Assembly: GCF_002288525.1 (NCBI RefSeq)
Contig: NZ_CP023067.1
Coordinates: 558,001-622,000, forward strand
Reading direction: 5' to 3'
DNA: 64,000 nucleotides
DNA from: Sinorhizobium sojae CCBAU 05684
Lineage (GTDB): Bacteria; Pseudomonadota; Alphaproteobacteria; Rhizobiales; Rhizobiaceae
Shown: positions 43,505 to 52,429 of the stretch, piece after piece
Numbering within the stretch: the stretch's first letter is position 1
Layout of the letters: each line of letters opens with the position of its first letter
Notes under the pieces: generated by a model
What the model was told of the DNA's origin: nothing
Seen by the model: only the letters and a program-made list of their open reading frames with translations
Databases searched by the model: none
Position numbers and translations under genes: made by a program

Positions 43505-43740
43505 GGGCCGTTTTTCCACCCATGCAATCTCTCGTGGCACGCTATGCGTCTCGACCGCATGGAACCCGAGCTCAACGAAGCCGAGTACGGCTATCCGCGC
43601 GATACGACGACGCCTGCCGCCATGAAGGAAACGCTTGGCAAGCAGGCCTTCGGTTCGGTGCTGTCGGAAACTTTACGCCAGCAGCTTATCGGCTGGATGG
43701 CCGCGAACGCCGCTATGGCTGGATGCTGTCGAGATGTTTC
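43505..43740 (+). pseudogene. class A beta-lactamase remnant
   Basis: The plus strand reads MRLDRMEPELNEAEYGYP, then RDTTTPAAMKETLGKQ and SETLRQQLIGWMAANA. This is the omega-loop region of class A beta-lactamases (RLDRxEPELN with Glu166 and Asn170), the RDTTTPAAM helix and RQQLxxWM. About 70 codons align; before and after, the match fades and frames shift. The Ser70-x-x-Lys, SDN and KTG motifs are missing, so it is non-functional. No transposon remains are visible beside it. Confidence 0.8.
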
Positions 43741-43785
43741 GCCGCACAAAGGCTATGGTAAGGCGCCGTTTCGCTGCGACCTGGG

Positions 43786-45291
43786 TCAAGTTCCGCAGAA
43801 GGTCTGCAGCACTTCTTCACCGGGCGTCGGGGGTTCCGCATAGGCGGCATGATGCGGCTGGTCTTCATAGGGCTTGGAGGTCACGTCGAGGAGGGCCTCA
43901 AAGAGCGAGAAATCCGCATCCTGGATTGCCGCATCGATCGCCTGCTCCACCCGATGATTGCGCGGAATGAACGACGGATTGACGGCCCGCATGGCGGCGG
44001 CACGCTCGCCCGCCTGCTGCGGTTCGCGCGCGAGCCGGCCCCGCCAGTCCGCGAGCCAGAGCGAAAGCGCCTCCGGGTTTTGGAACAGGCCGGCAAGCCG
44101 CGCGTCCGAAGCTTCGTCCTCGGCACAGGCCGCAAGGCGGCGGAAGGTGAGGGTGAAATCCGCATTGCCCTTGTGCATCAGGGTCAGGAGCGACTGTATC
44201 AGGTCGAGATCTCCGTCCTGCGCCGTCGCAAGCCCGACCTTTCTCCGCATGCCCTCGAGCCAGTGCTCCTGGAAGACGGACCCGTATCCGGTGAGGACCT
44301 CATTGGCGAGATCGACCGCCGTGTCGGCGACGGGGTCGAACAATGTCACGAGCGTCTCGGCGAGGCGTGCGAGGTTCCACTGCCCGATGGCCGGTTGATT
44401 CGCGTAGGCGTAGCGGCCGAACTGGTCGATCGAACTGAACACCTTCTTGGGATCGTAGGCATCCATGAAGGCGCAGGGGCCAAAGTCGATCGTTTCGCCG
44501 GAGACCGTCATATTGTCGGTGTTCATCACGCCGTGGATGAAGCCGACATGGAGCCAGCGCGCGATCAAGGCGGCCTGGCGCGCCGTGACCGTCCTGAAGA
44601 GCGCGAGATAGGGCCGTTCGTCGCCCTTGATCTCCGGATAGTGGCGATCGATCACGTAATCGGCGAGCGCCCTGACGGCTTCCATGTCCCCGCGCGCGGC
44701 GAAGAACTGGAAGGTGCCGACGCGAATGTGGCTTGCCGCGACGCGAGTGAAGACTGCGCCGGGCAGTATCTCCTCGCGATAGACGGGCTGGCCGGTGACG
44801 GTTGCGGCAAGCGCGCGCGTGGTCGGGACGCCGAGCGCATGCATCGCTTCGCTGACGATATATTCGCGCAAGACCGGCCCGAGCGCCGCACGCCCGTCGC
44901 CGCGGCGGGAAAAGGGCGTCTGGCCCGATCCCTTGAGCTGGATGTCGCGGCGCTTCCCGTTGCGGTCGATCACCTCACCAATCAGTATGGCGCGGCCGTC
45001 GCCGAGCTGAGGGACGAATGTGCCGAACTGGTGGCCCGCATAGGCCATGGCAAGCGGCTCCGCGCCCGGGGGGACGCGGTTGCCGGAGAAGATCGCTGCG
45101 CCGTCGCGCTCCAGCGTTTCGACGTCGAGCCGAAGCTCTTGGGCAAGCGGCCGATTGAGCTTGATCAGCCAGGGTTCGGCCACCGGCGTCGGCTCGACGC
45201 GCGCATAGAACTGTGCAGGCAGCCGCGCGTAGCTGTTGTCGAAACGGAACGGGCCGGTCTCAGAGGCCGTCGGGGGAGTGTAATCCATCAT
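43786..45291 (-). CDS. selO: protein adenylyltransferase SelO
   Basis: A 501-residue pseudokinase (formerly YdiU/UPF0061) that transfers AMP to Ser/Thr/Tyr of target proteins in redox stress. It has the glycine-rich FVPQLGDGRAILIGEV, LKGSGQTPFSRRGDGRAALGPVLREY, the catalytic HGVMNTDNMTVSGETIDFGPCAFMD with the metal-binding Asn and Asp, and FGRYAYANQP. The C-terminus ends QTFCGT, keeping a penultimate-region cysteine where animal SelO has selenocysteine. Length fits the family. Convergent with the beta-lactamase remnant. Confidence 0.95.
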   Translation of the reverse strand: MMDYTPPTASETGPFRFDNSYARLPAQFYARVEPTPVAEPWLIKLNRPLAQELRLDVETLERDGAAIFSGNRVPPGAEPLAMAYAGHQFGTFVPQLGDGRAILIGEVIDRNGKRRDIQLKGSGQTPFSRRGDGRAALGPVLREYIVSEAMHALGVPTTRALAATVTGQPVYREEILPGAVFTRVAASHIRVGTFQFFAARGDMEAVRALADYVIDRHYPEIKGDERPYLALFRTVTARQAALIARWLHVGFIHGVMNTDNMTVSGETIDFGPCAFMDAYDPKKVFSSIDQFGRYAYANQPAIGQWNLARLAETLVTLFDPVADTAVDLANEVLTGYGSVFQEHWLEGMRRKVGLATAQDGDLDLIQSLLTLMHKGNADFTLTFRRLAACAEDEASDARLAGLFQNPEALSLWLADWRGRLAREPQQAGERAAAMRAVNPSFIPRNHRVEQAIDAAIQDADFSLFEALLDVTSKPYEDQPHHAAYAEPPTPGEEVLQTFCGT

Positions 45292-45420
45292 GCTCCAGCG
45301 GCCACGACGCGACAGGCCGGCCGCCCTTTCCCGACGAGTCTACACGAGCCATCCGCTTTTCGCGAGGGGCGGCGCGGCGCCTACAGCGCCGTGCGGGCAC
45401 ATCCCGGGCGGGCAATCCGA

Positions 45421-46383
45421 TCAGGCGCTGAGCGCCGCCGGTGGCAGACAGGCTTCGCAGATCGCCGCGATGTGGCGATGATCGGTACCGCAGCAGCCGC
45501 CGAGAATGCGCAGATGCGGCATGCGCCCGGTCAGCGCACGGTAGCGCTGAGCGAGGTCGCGCACATCGCCGGCATCCAAGGTCTCGCTGTCGTCGAGTTC
45601 GGCGTGGCTCTTCGCCGAGGCATTGGCTCGGATGCCGCCGATCCGCCGGACCCAGGCGCGGTTCTGGTCGAGACTGCCCTCGAAATGGCTCGGATGTGCG
45701 CAGTTGATCATGTAATGGTGCGGATAGCCCTCGGTTGCCGCGTCCACGGTTTCGACCGCTTGCTGCAGCGAGCGGCCGGTGACGAGCCTGCCGTCAGTCT
45801 CCACCGTGAACGAGATGGCGCAGGGCATCTGGTGTTTGCGTGCGGCGCGGGCAATTCCGATCGCCTCGTCGATATTGGTCAGGGTGTAGGCGGCCACCAT
45901 GTCGGCTTCGCTGCCGGCAAAAGCCGCCACTTGCGCCGTGTGATAGTCTTCCGCTTCATCAGCCGACATCTGGCCGGCCTTGTAGCCGTCGCCGCGCGGG
46001 CCGATTGCGCCGCTGAGCACGATCGGCGCCTGCGGGCGCTCGTATTCCGCACGCAGTTCCCTCAGCAGGTGCACCGCGTCACGGTTGACCTGGTCGAGCG
46101 CCTCGGCAACATAGCCGAGTTTTGCGCCCCAGTCGGCATTGGCGCGCCAGGTGGCCGTATCGAGAATGAAGCCCGTCCCGTGGCTTCGGGCAATATCGAG
46201 ATAGCGCGTGTAGTAGCGAAGGAGTTGCCGGCGCCCTTCCGAGGACGACAGCAGGACGAAGGACGCGAAGTGCGGCAGCTCTATGCCGTCGTGAAAGATC
46301 AGAGTCGTTTCCAGGCCGCCGTCGCTCAAGAATGCGCCTCCGCGAGAGAACGGCAGGTCGTGTCGGTATTTGGCGGTTTCCAT
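45421..46383 (-). CDS. homocysteine S-methyltransferase
   Basis: The 320-residue enzyme makes methionine by transferring a methyl group to homocysteine, in the MmuM/betaine-homocysteine methyltransferase class. Zinc ligands are the Cys of MINCAHPSHF and the pair in LGGCCGTDHRHI. The N-terminal FLSDGGLETTLIF and the ETATW-like LDTATWRANADWG are family signatures. ATG 46383 follows AGGAGG at longer spacing. The methyl donor could be S-methylmethionine or glycine betaine; with betIBA in the window the latter is attractive but unproven. Confidence 0.92.
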   Translation of the reverse strand: METAKYRHDLPFSRGGAFLSDGGLETTLIFHDGIELPHFASFVLLSSSEGRRQLLRYYTRYLDIARSHGTGFILDTATWRANADWGAKLGYVAEALDQVNRDAVHLLRELRAEYERPQAPIVLSGAIGPRGDGYKAGQMSADEAEDYHTAQVAAFAGSEADMVAAYTLTNIDEAIGIARAARKHQMPCAISFTVETDGRLVTGRSLQQAVETVDAATEGYPHHYMINCAHPSHFEGSLDQNRAWVRRIGGIRANASAKSHAELDDSETLDAGDVRDLAQRYRALTGRMPHLRILGGCCGTDHRHIAAICEACLPPAALSA

Positions 46384-46826
46384 TTCCAACGTTTCCTCCT
46401 CTTGTTGCTGCAGACCACGCAGGGGAGGGTCGCTAGATGCTCCCTCATCCCGCTCCAAAGCTGGCGTCTCTGTCGACAGCTAAACTGGCGGTCTTGCGGC
46501 ATAGTATTGCCGGAATTGCCGCACATCGCTGTAACATCAGGAACGTGCTGCAGGGGTTTGGCGAGGGGAGATGGCTGCCGCCGTTTCTGCGAACAGAAAA
46601 CTGTACTGCGGCACAGGAGCGGCCGTGCGAAAGGGCGAGAAAGCCCAATGCCGGTCTACCATCCGCGCCGATGCCGATCAGCTCGCGATATGGTCTCGAC
46701 CGTTTTCGAAGACGGCACGTGCTGTCGAAGGCGCTGAGGGGCCCGAAGAGAGCCATCCAGATCAGCTCCTCGTCTTTCGCGGCTTCGTGCGGCTGCTGGT
46801 CCAGCCGAAAGACCGGTGACGACCGG
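46384..46826. other. intergenic stretch, no supported gene
   Basis: 443 bases upstream of the homocysteine methyltransferase. I looked for a SAM or SAH riboswitch and did not find a convincing one. An 82-codon plus-strand frame (46571-46819) has no ribosome binding site or recognisable domain. Confidence 0.45.
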
Positions 46827-47354
46827 TCAGGAGTTCTCATCCTCCAGGGCGGCGGCCAGTTCCGCAAGCTTTCGCACCGTATTGAGGTTGCGCGCCGTGC
46901 CGGCCTTCAATGCCGGAAGCTTGAGCTTCGAGCGGCCGGACCCGTTCGGATAGTGGATGAATATCTCCCGGACCCCGATCCTTACCTCCTCTCCGTCCGG
47001 CGCCACCAGTTCGTCGAGCGCATCCGCAGCAGGTGGTTCCGGCAGGAAGGTGACGAGCACGAAGTTCGGCTTGGCGTCGGGAAACGGTGCCATCGCCACG
47101 ACCTCTTCAAGCGCGCGCCGGCTGCGAAGGATCACACCCGGCGTCTTGCCCATCCTGGTAGCAAGCGCGTCTTCAAGCCTCTGCCGCACCTCAGTTTCGG
47201 AGAGCTTGGTGCGGAAGAGGACATTGCCGCTTTGAATGTAGGTCTTGACGGCGGTGAAGCCGAGGCTATCGCAGATGGCCCTCAGCTCCGCCATCGTTAT
47301 CGTGCTGGTGCCGCCGACATTGACTGCCCTCAACAAAGCGACGTAGACCGGCAC
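46827..47354 (-). CDS. DUF1697 protein
   Basis: The 175-residue cytosolic protein opens MPVYVALLRAVNVGGTSTITMAELRAICDSLGFTAVKTYIQSGNVLF, the DUF1697 hallmark (LLRGINVGG, YIQSGN). The later IFIHYPNGSGRSKLKLPAL corresponds to the family's second conserved block. No biochemical function is established. GGAGGTAATGCGG precedes ATG 47354. A short palindrome lies between it and oligopeptidase B. Confidence 0.92.
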   Translation of the reverse strand: MPVYVALLRAVNVGGTSTITMAELRAICDSLGFTAVKTYIQSGNVLFRTKLSETEVRQRLEDALATRMGKTPGVILRSRRALEEVVAMAPFPDAKPNFVLVTFLPEPPAADALDELVAPDGEEVRIGVREIFIHYPNGSGRSKLKLPALKAGTARNLNTVRKLAELAAALEDENS

Positions 47355-47365
47355 CGCATTACCTC

Positions 47366-47400
47366 CTAAAGCGCTTTGCAGTCAGGTGGAATTACCTGAC
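47366..47400. repeat. short palindromic repeat GTCAGGT-N6-ACCTGAC
   Basis: CTAAAGCGCTTTGCA followed by the perfect dyad GTCAGGT-GGAATT-ACCTGAC (47381-47400). The combination of AAAGCGCTTTG and a GTCAGGTG dyad is a short element I associate with rhizobial intergenic DNA. Confidence 0.5.
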
Positions 47401-47465
47401 GTCGCACAAACGCGGCAAAACGAACAGACAGAGAGCGGCAACGCAAAAGGGACAGCATCCCGCGC

Positions 47466-49574
47466 CTACGCCTTGCCAGCGACCTTGATGGCAAAGGCAT
47501 ATTCGAAGGCGATCTCCTCAAGGCGCTGGAAGCGCCCGGATGCGCCGCCATGGCCGGCATCCATGTTGGTCTTCAGAAGGATCGGTTCGTTGCCCGTCGT
47601 TTGCTCGCGCAGCTTCGCTACCCATTTCGCCGGCTCCCAATAGGTGACGCGCGGATCGGTCAGGCCGCCAAGCGCCAGGATCGCCGGATAGGGTTTCGCC
47701 TCCACATTGTCATAGGGCGAGTAGCCGGCGATGATGTTGTAGAACTCCGCGCTTTCGATCGGATTTCCCCATTCGGGCCATTCCGGAGGCGTCAGCGGCA
47801 AGGTGTCGTCGAGCATGGTGTTAAGCACGTCGACGAAGGGTACGGCGGCGATGATGCCGCGGAACTTTTCCGGCGCCATATTGGCAATCGCGCCCATCAG
47901 CATCCCGCCGGCCGAGCCGCCTTCGGCGATGATGTTCGAGTAGGAAGTGAACTTCTCCTGATTCAGATAGTCAGCCGCGGCGATAAAGTCTTTGAAGGTA
48001 TTGATCTTCTTCGCCATCTTTCCGTCTTCGTACCATTGGAAGCCCTTGTCCTTGCCGCCGCGGATATGGGCGATCGCATAGACGAAGCCGCGGTCGACGA
48101 GCGACAGGCAATTGGTGTTGAAGCCCGCCGGAATCGTGATGCCGTACGCCCCGTAGCCGTAGAGCAGGCACGGCGCCGAGCCGTCGAGCGGCGTGTCCTT
48201 GCGATAGAGGAGGGTAACCGGAACAGCGGCGCCGTCCGGAGCGGGTGCGAAGACGCGGCGGGTGACGTAGTCGTCCGGATTGTGCCCCGAGGGTACTTCC
48301 TGGGTCTTGAGCAGCGTCCGCTCGCGCGTCGCCATGTTATAGTCGAAAAGTTGCGAGGGCGTCGTCATCGAGGAGTAGGAGAAGCGGATGACGTCGGTGT
48401 CGTATTCGGCGGCACCCGAGAGCCCCAACGAGTAGGCTTCCTCGGCGAAGGCGATCGCGTGTTCCTCGCCAGACTTGCGGTCGCGGATGACGATTTCCGG
48501 CAGGCCCTCGCGCCGCTGCAACCAGACGAGATGGCGTGCATAGGCCATATGGCTGAGGATCAGAGTGCCCGGCCGGTGCGCAACCACCTCGCGCCAGTTT
48601 TCCTTCTGCGGCGCTTCGACAGGCGCTTCCATGATCTTGAAATCCTTGGCGCCCTCAGCATTGGTCAGGATATAGAAAACGTCGCCCCCTTCGGTCATGG
48701 AATATTCGAGACCGGTGACGCGTTCCGCCACGAGCTTCGGCTCGGCGTCGAGGTCCGTGGTCGGGATGATCCGGTACTCGCTGGTCTGGTGGTCGTGGAT
48801 GTCGATAAAGATGAAATCGTCGAGCAGTGAGCCGCCGACCGACATGAAGAAGCCCGGATTCTCTTCCTCATAGACCAGCCGGTCGTCCGACTGCGGCGTG
48901 CCGACGACGTGATGATAGATCTTCGACGGCCGATGGTTCTCGTCGAGCACGGTATAGAAGAAGCTCTTGCCGTCGGGCGCCCAGGCACCGCCGCCGCCGG
49001 TATTCTCGACGATGTCGGCAAGATCGGCACCCGTCGCGAGGTCGCGCACCTTCAGCGTGAAATATTCCGATCCCTTGTCGTCATAGCCCCAGATGCCGCG
49101 GGCATGGTCATTCGAATGATTGAGGCCAGCAATGCGAAAATAGGCCTTTCCCTGGGCCTCCTTGTCGCCATCGAGCAGCACCTGCCGGATTGTCTCGTCG
49201 TCGACCGCTCCCTCGCGCGGAATCCGGAAATACCGCGGATGTTCGCCGCCTTTCACGTAAAAGGTGCCGTAAGCGAAGCCGCCGTCCTTCATTGGGACGG
49301 AGGAATCGTCTTCCTTGATGCGGCCGCGCATTTCGGCAAACAGCGTCTTTTGCAGATCCTTCGTGTCCGCCATCGCGGCGTTCATATACTCGTTTTCCGC
49401 TTCGAGATGCCTGCGGATCTCCGGATTAAGAATCGACGGATCCTTGAACATGGCCTGCCAGTTCTCGGCCCTGAGCCAAGCGTAGTCGTCGGTCCGGACG
49501 ATGCCGTGTCGCGTGTCCGTCAGCGGCATTTTCGGAGCGACGGGTGCGGCGGGCAGGTTCTTGAAAACGGGCAA
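47466..49574 (-). CDS. ptrB: oligopeptidase B (S9 family)
   Basis: A 702-residue serine peptidase of the prolyl oligopeptidase family that cleaves short peptides after Arg or Lys. The N-terminal seven-bladed propeller (about 60-400) precedes the alpha/beta-hydrolase domain. The catalytic Ser is in IIAEGGSAGGMLMGAI, the Asp in LGGLTDPRVTYWEP and the His in MDAGHGGASGRF. I take TTG 49574 (MPVFKNLPAAP), with GGAG 7 bases before it; an ATG 17 codons earlier lacks a ribosome binding site. Cytosolic, no signal peptide. Confidence 0.94.
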   Translation of the reverse strand: MPVFKNLPAAPVAPKMPLTDTRHGIVRTDDYAWLRAENWQAMFKDPSILNPEIRRHLEAENEYMNAAMADTKDLQKTLFAEMRGRIKEDDSSVPMKDGGFAYGTFYVKGGEHPRYFRIPREGAVDDETIRQVLLDGDKEAQGKAYFRIAGLNHSNDHARGIWGYDDKGSEYFTLKVRDLATGADLADIVENTGGGGAWAPDGKSFFYTVLDENHRPSKIYHHVVGTPQSDDRLVYEEENPGFFMSVGGSLLDDFIFIDIHDHQTSEYRIIPTTDLDAEPKLVAERVTGLEYSMTEGGDVFYILTNAEGAKDFKIMEAPVEAPQKENWREVVAHRPGTLILSHMAYARHLVWLQRREGLPEIVIRDRKSGEEHAIAFAEEAYSLGLSGAAEYDTDVIRFSYSSMTTPSQLFDYNMATRERTLLKTQEVPSGHNPDDYVTRRVFAPAPDGAAVPVTLLYRKDTPLDGSAPCLLYGYGAYGITIPAGFNTNCLSLVDRGFVYAIAHIRGGKDKGFQWYEDGKMAKKINTFKDFIAAADYLNQEKFTSYSNIIAEGGSAGGMLMGAIANMAPEKFRGIIAAVPFVDVLNTMLDDTLPLTPPEWPEWGNPIESAEFYNIIAGYSPYDNVEAKPYPAILALGGLTDPRVTYWEPAKWVAKLREQTTGNEPILLKTNMDAGHGGASGRFQRLEEIAFEYAFAIKVAGKA

Positions 49575-49688
49575 GGCGGGTCTCCGGGTGCTGTTCTGCG
49601 GGAGACCATGAGATAGAGAGCGCATAAGCGGCGATCAAGCGGAAAGCACGGGAGCGCTGGCGGCGCCGCGCTTCCCGCCCTGCCACAT

Positions 49689-50528
49689 TCATGCCGCCAG
49701 CGCAGTTGCATGGTCTCTGGCATAGGTCTCGAACGTGCGAGGCTTTCTGCCGGTCAACCTCTCGACATCGTCGGTCACGATCGCCGCGCGGCCTTCCCGC
49801 ACCGACTGGAACCGGCGTGCGAGATATCGCGCGTAGTCGCCGGGAATACCGGCGTCGGCGAGAAGGCCGATGAAGGTCTCGTCATCGACCGGTGTATAGA
49901 CGATCGGCCGTCCGGCAGCCTGCGAGAGGATCGCTGCCGCCTCGCCATAGCTCAGCGCCTCCGGGCCGGTCAGATCGAAGACCTGGCCATTGAAGGCGTC
50001 GCCGGTCAGCGCCGAGGCTGCGCCCTCGGCGACGTCGCGCGCATCGATGAAGCTGGTCCTCCCGTCGGCCGCGGGCACGGCAATCGTGCCGTGCCGGACG
50101 CTTTCGAGCCACTGGCCGTGGAAGTTGTCGGCAAACCAGTTGGCGCGGATGATGACGAATTGCGCACCGGTCTTTTCTAGGAAGAGTTCCACCTCGCGGT
50201 GGGGAGGATCGTCGTCGCCCCCGACGCCGATCACGGACATCAGCACGGTCTTGATGCCGCGCGCGGCGGCGGCCTGGATGATCGGCTTTAGCAGCGCCAC
50301 GGGATCGAGATGCCCTTCCGGAGCAATGACGCAGATGCGGTCGACCCCGTCGAGCGCATGGCCGTAGGTCGAACAGTCGCGATAATCGAACATAACGACT
50401 TCCGCGTCGGCCACGGGTGTCCCCCTGCGACTTCCCGCCTTGACGCGTTCGCCTTTTTTGACAAGTGCGCGCAGCACCTCGATGCCCACGGTGCCGCTGG
50501 CCCCGAGAACCAAAACCTTGCCTGCCAT
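49689..50528 (-). CDS. NmrA-like NAD(P)-binding protein
   Basis: The 279-residue atypical short-chain dehydrogenase begins MAGKVLVLGASGTVGIEVLRALVKKG with the GxxGxxG cofactor loop. It continues IIRANWFADNF and TSFIDARDVAEGAASAL, typical of NmrA/QOR2-like proteins that act as redox sensors or quinone reductases. It lacks the usual Tyr-x-x-x-Lys of active SDRs in the expected place. GGGAGGCAAGGAA precedes ATG 50528. Next to a VOC gene on the same strand but 175 bp away. Confidence 0.9.
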   Translation of the reverse strand: MAGKVLVLGASGTVGIEVLRALVKKGERVKAGSRRGTPVADAEVVMFDYRDCSTYGHALDGVDRICVIAPEGHLDPVALLKPIIQAAAARGIKTVLMSVIGVGGDDDPPHREVELFLEKTGAQFVIIRANWFADNFHGQWLESVRHGTIAVPAADGRTSFIDARDVAEGAASALTGDAFNGQVFDLTGPEALSYGEAAAILSQAAGRPIVYTPVDDETFIGLLADAGIPGDYARYLARRFQSVREGRAAIVTDDVERLTGRKPRTFETYARDHATALAA

Positions 50529-50703
50529 TTCCTTGCCTCCCAGCTTATGATTATCCATCGTTTCTATGCCTGAAACTGGATGAAATTGGGGAGGTCTCCG
50601 GCAGGAAAGCGCGTTCGGAAGGGCCGAGGTCGCCGCGAGGCACTCGATCGGCTCCGGAAGCAACAGGCGCGGTGTGCGTAGCACGCCAGTGGAGGTGCCG
50701 AGC

Positions 50704-51594
50704 CTATGCCGAAAGCTGGAGGCCGATACCCCAGGGGTCCGTCAGACTGAAAACGCCGCCCTCCTCGCGCACCGCTATGTCCAGTTCCTCGAGCTTGCCG
50801 ATCGCGGCGGCGAGCCGCTCCGCTTCCCTGAACCGGATCGCGTAAGCTGAGAGGCCCGTCATCCGGTCCTGACGCTTCTCCGCCCCGCGCGAGTTCCAGA
50901 TATTGGCGGCGATGTGGTGGTGGTACTTGCCCGTGGCGAAGAAACTCGCCCCGGGACGGCTGGCCATGAGTTCGAGTCCCAGCATGTCGCGGAAGAACAC
51001 GTCCGCCTGCGGCAGATCAGAAACCTGAAGATGGATATGGCCGATCGTGCTGCCTTCGGCGAGTCCGCTCCACTCGTCTTGCCGTGCCTGTTCGTAGAGC
51101 GCCTGGAGGTCGAGCGGCAGCGTCTTCATCTCAACTGTGCCGTCCGGATGATAGGTCCACTCCTCGCGCGCGCGATCGCGGTAGACTTCGATGCCGTTTC
51201 CTTCCGGGTCGGCGAGATAGATCGCTTCGCTGACGAGGTGGTCGGACGCGCCCTGCAGGCGAATGCCATTGTCTACGGCATGCGCCAGCCAGCAGCCAAG
51301 TTCACGGCGATCCGGGACCAGGTAGGCGATATGAAAGAGACCGGGCGCGGTGCGCGGCGCCCTTGCGGCATTTCGTGCGCTGGTGAGGGTAAGCAGGGGC
51401 CGCCCGGCGACGCCGAGCACTGCTCCGCTCACGCTCGTCTCTAGCGGCGCAAGGCCCATGATCTGCTGATACCAGGCCAGGACCATCGGCAGGTCCTCCA
51501 CGACGAGATGCGCTCGCTCGATATGGGCCGGCATCGACACGGCGTGATCGGCAGGAAAGTCGGCCGCTGGGTTCGGGGTGGTCGGGTCTTTCAT
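50704..51594 (-). CDS. two-domain VOC protein (catechol dioxygenase-like)
   Basis: A 296-residue protein with two vicinal-oxygen-chelate repeats, one from about residue 26 (IERAHLVVEDLPMVLAWYQQIMGL...ADPEGNGIEVYRDR) and one from about 185 (IGHIHLQVSDLPQADVFFRDMLGL...YHHHIAANIW...DPWGIGLQLS). It resembles the YfiE/CatE group of catechol 2,3-dioxygenase-like proteins; the metal ligands His and Glu are present. The substrate is unknown. Of three consecutive ATGs, the last (51594) has the best spacing from AAAGG. A perfect 12-base palindrome lies 71 bp upstream. Confidence 0.88.
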   Translation of the reverse strand: MKDPTTPNPAADFPADHAVSMPAHIERAHLVVEDLPMVLAWYQQIMGLAPLETSVSGAVLGVAGRPLLTLTSARNAARAPRTAPGLFHIAYLVPDRRELGCWLAHAVDNGIRLQGASDHLVSEAIYLADPEGNGIEVYRDRAREEWTYHPDGTVEMKTLPLDLQALYEQARQDEWSGLAEGSTIGHIHLQVSDLPQADVFFRDMLGLELMASRPGASFFATGKYHHHIAANIWNSRGAEKRQDRMTGLSAYAIRFREAERLAAAIGKLEELDIAVREEGGVFSLTDPWGIGLQLSA

Positions 51595-51664
51595 CATCAT
51601 CCTTTCGGGCCGTGGCTGTCTGTCATTTGTCGCCGAAGCCCAGCCTTGAAGTTTAGCCCAATAT

Positions 51665-51676
51665 GATCACGTGATC
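51665..51676. promoter_or_regulatory. 12-bp palindrome upstream of the VOC gene
   Basis: GATCACGTGATC is a perfect palindrome about 71 bp before the VOC start, in the right place for an operator. Confidence 0.4.
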
Positions 51677-51787
51677 CCGTTCGAAAAAGCCATTATGTTC
51701 CTTGATGTTGTGTTCGATGAACGTTGACAGTCGTGGCTTTCGCCCTAACTCCTCATGAGGGCGACGCGGGCGTGAGGGGGTGGCTGA

Positions 51788-51801
51788 TTGATCTTAATCA
51801 A
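51788..51801. promoter_or_regulatory. FixK/FNR-type anaerobox
   Basis: TTGATCTTAATCAA matches the TTGAT-N4-ATCAA consensus of FixK/FnrN perfectly. If it is centred at -41.5, transcription would start near 51836, about 108 bases before the UspA gene. Confidence 0.8.
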
Positions 51802-51943
51802 TGCCGAAATCACCACTGCCGCTCAGTCTCGGCTCGGATGACGACGACGGGGGGAAGGCCCGTTTGCGTCCAATCCAGTCCCGAGCCATCGGCTCGGATT
51901 GGTGAGTCAGCGACCGGGAGCCCAACGGAAGGAGCGTGCCTGT

Positions 51944-52366
51944 ATGTACAAGAAGATCATCGTCCCGATCGCTATGGATCAACTGGAGCACGGCGAGTCC
52001 GTTCTCGGCATAGCAGAGAAGCTGGTCGACGAGGGCGGGGAAATCATCCTGCTCAACGTGGTCGAGGACCTGAATGCCTATGCTCAAGGCTACATGATCG
52101 TCGACTTTCCGTTGGAGATGATCGAGGAATCACGCAAGCACGCAGTCAAGACGCTCGAGGCGCTGAAGGCCAGGCATCGCATAAGGGGGCGCGTCGAAAT
52201 TCGCACTGGCGGGGCAGCCGGCACCATCAACGCCCTCGCAAGGGACGAGAACGCGGACCTCGTGATCATTGCGTCACATCGTCCTGGCCTGATCGACTAT
52301 TTCATCGGCTCGACTGCAAGCCGTGTGGTCAGCCATTGCCCATGTGCCGTTCTCGTCGATCGATAA
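51944..52366 (+). CDS. universal stress protein
   Basis: The 140-residue single Usp domain starts MYKKIIVPIAMDQLEHGESVL and ends VSHCPCAVLVDR. The nucleotide-binding loop region is IASHRPGLIDYFIGSTASRVV; it lacks the first glycine of the usual G-x2-G-x9-G(S/T) loop, so ATP binding may be altered. GGAAGGAG precedes ATG 51944. A perfect FixK/FNR box upstream suggests induction at low oxygen, as for other rhizobial Usp genes. The DksA-like gene follows by 63 bp on the same strand. Confidence 0.92.
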   Translation: MYKKIIVPIAMDQLEHGESVLGIAEKLVDEGGEIILLNVVEDLNAYAQGYMIVDFPLEMIEESRKHAVKTLEALKARHRIRGRVEIRTGGAAGTINALARDENADLVIIASHRPGLIDYFIGSTASRVVSHCPCAVLVDR

Positions 52367-52429
52367 CAGATAACAATAACAAGAAACGCGGCGTGGGTAC
52401 CGATACGCCGCAGCCTAGGGAGTTTGTAG

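Noticed and set aside
45378-45430. further copy of the dispersed palindrome (CTACAGCGCCGTGCGGGC...)
   Set aside because: Only the outer left arm matches; the inner arms and tail are missing.
46384-46600. possible SAM/SAH riboswitch before the homocysteine methyltransferase
   Set aside because: I looked for SAM-II and SAH motifs and found no matching pseudoknot core.
43849-46737. 962-codon open frame on the plus strand
   Set aside because: It is the mirror of selO and the homocysteine methyltransferase; its residues are Arg/Gly/Ala/His-rich with no domain, as expected for the antisense frame of GC-rich genes.
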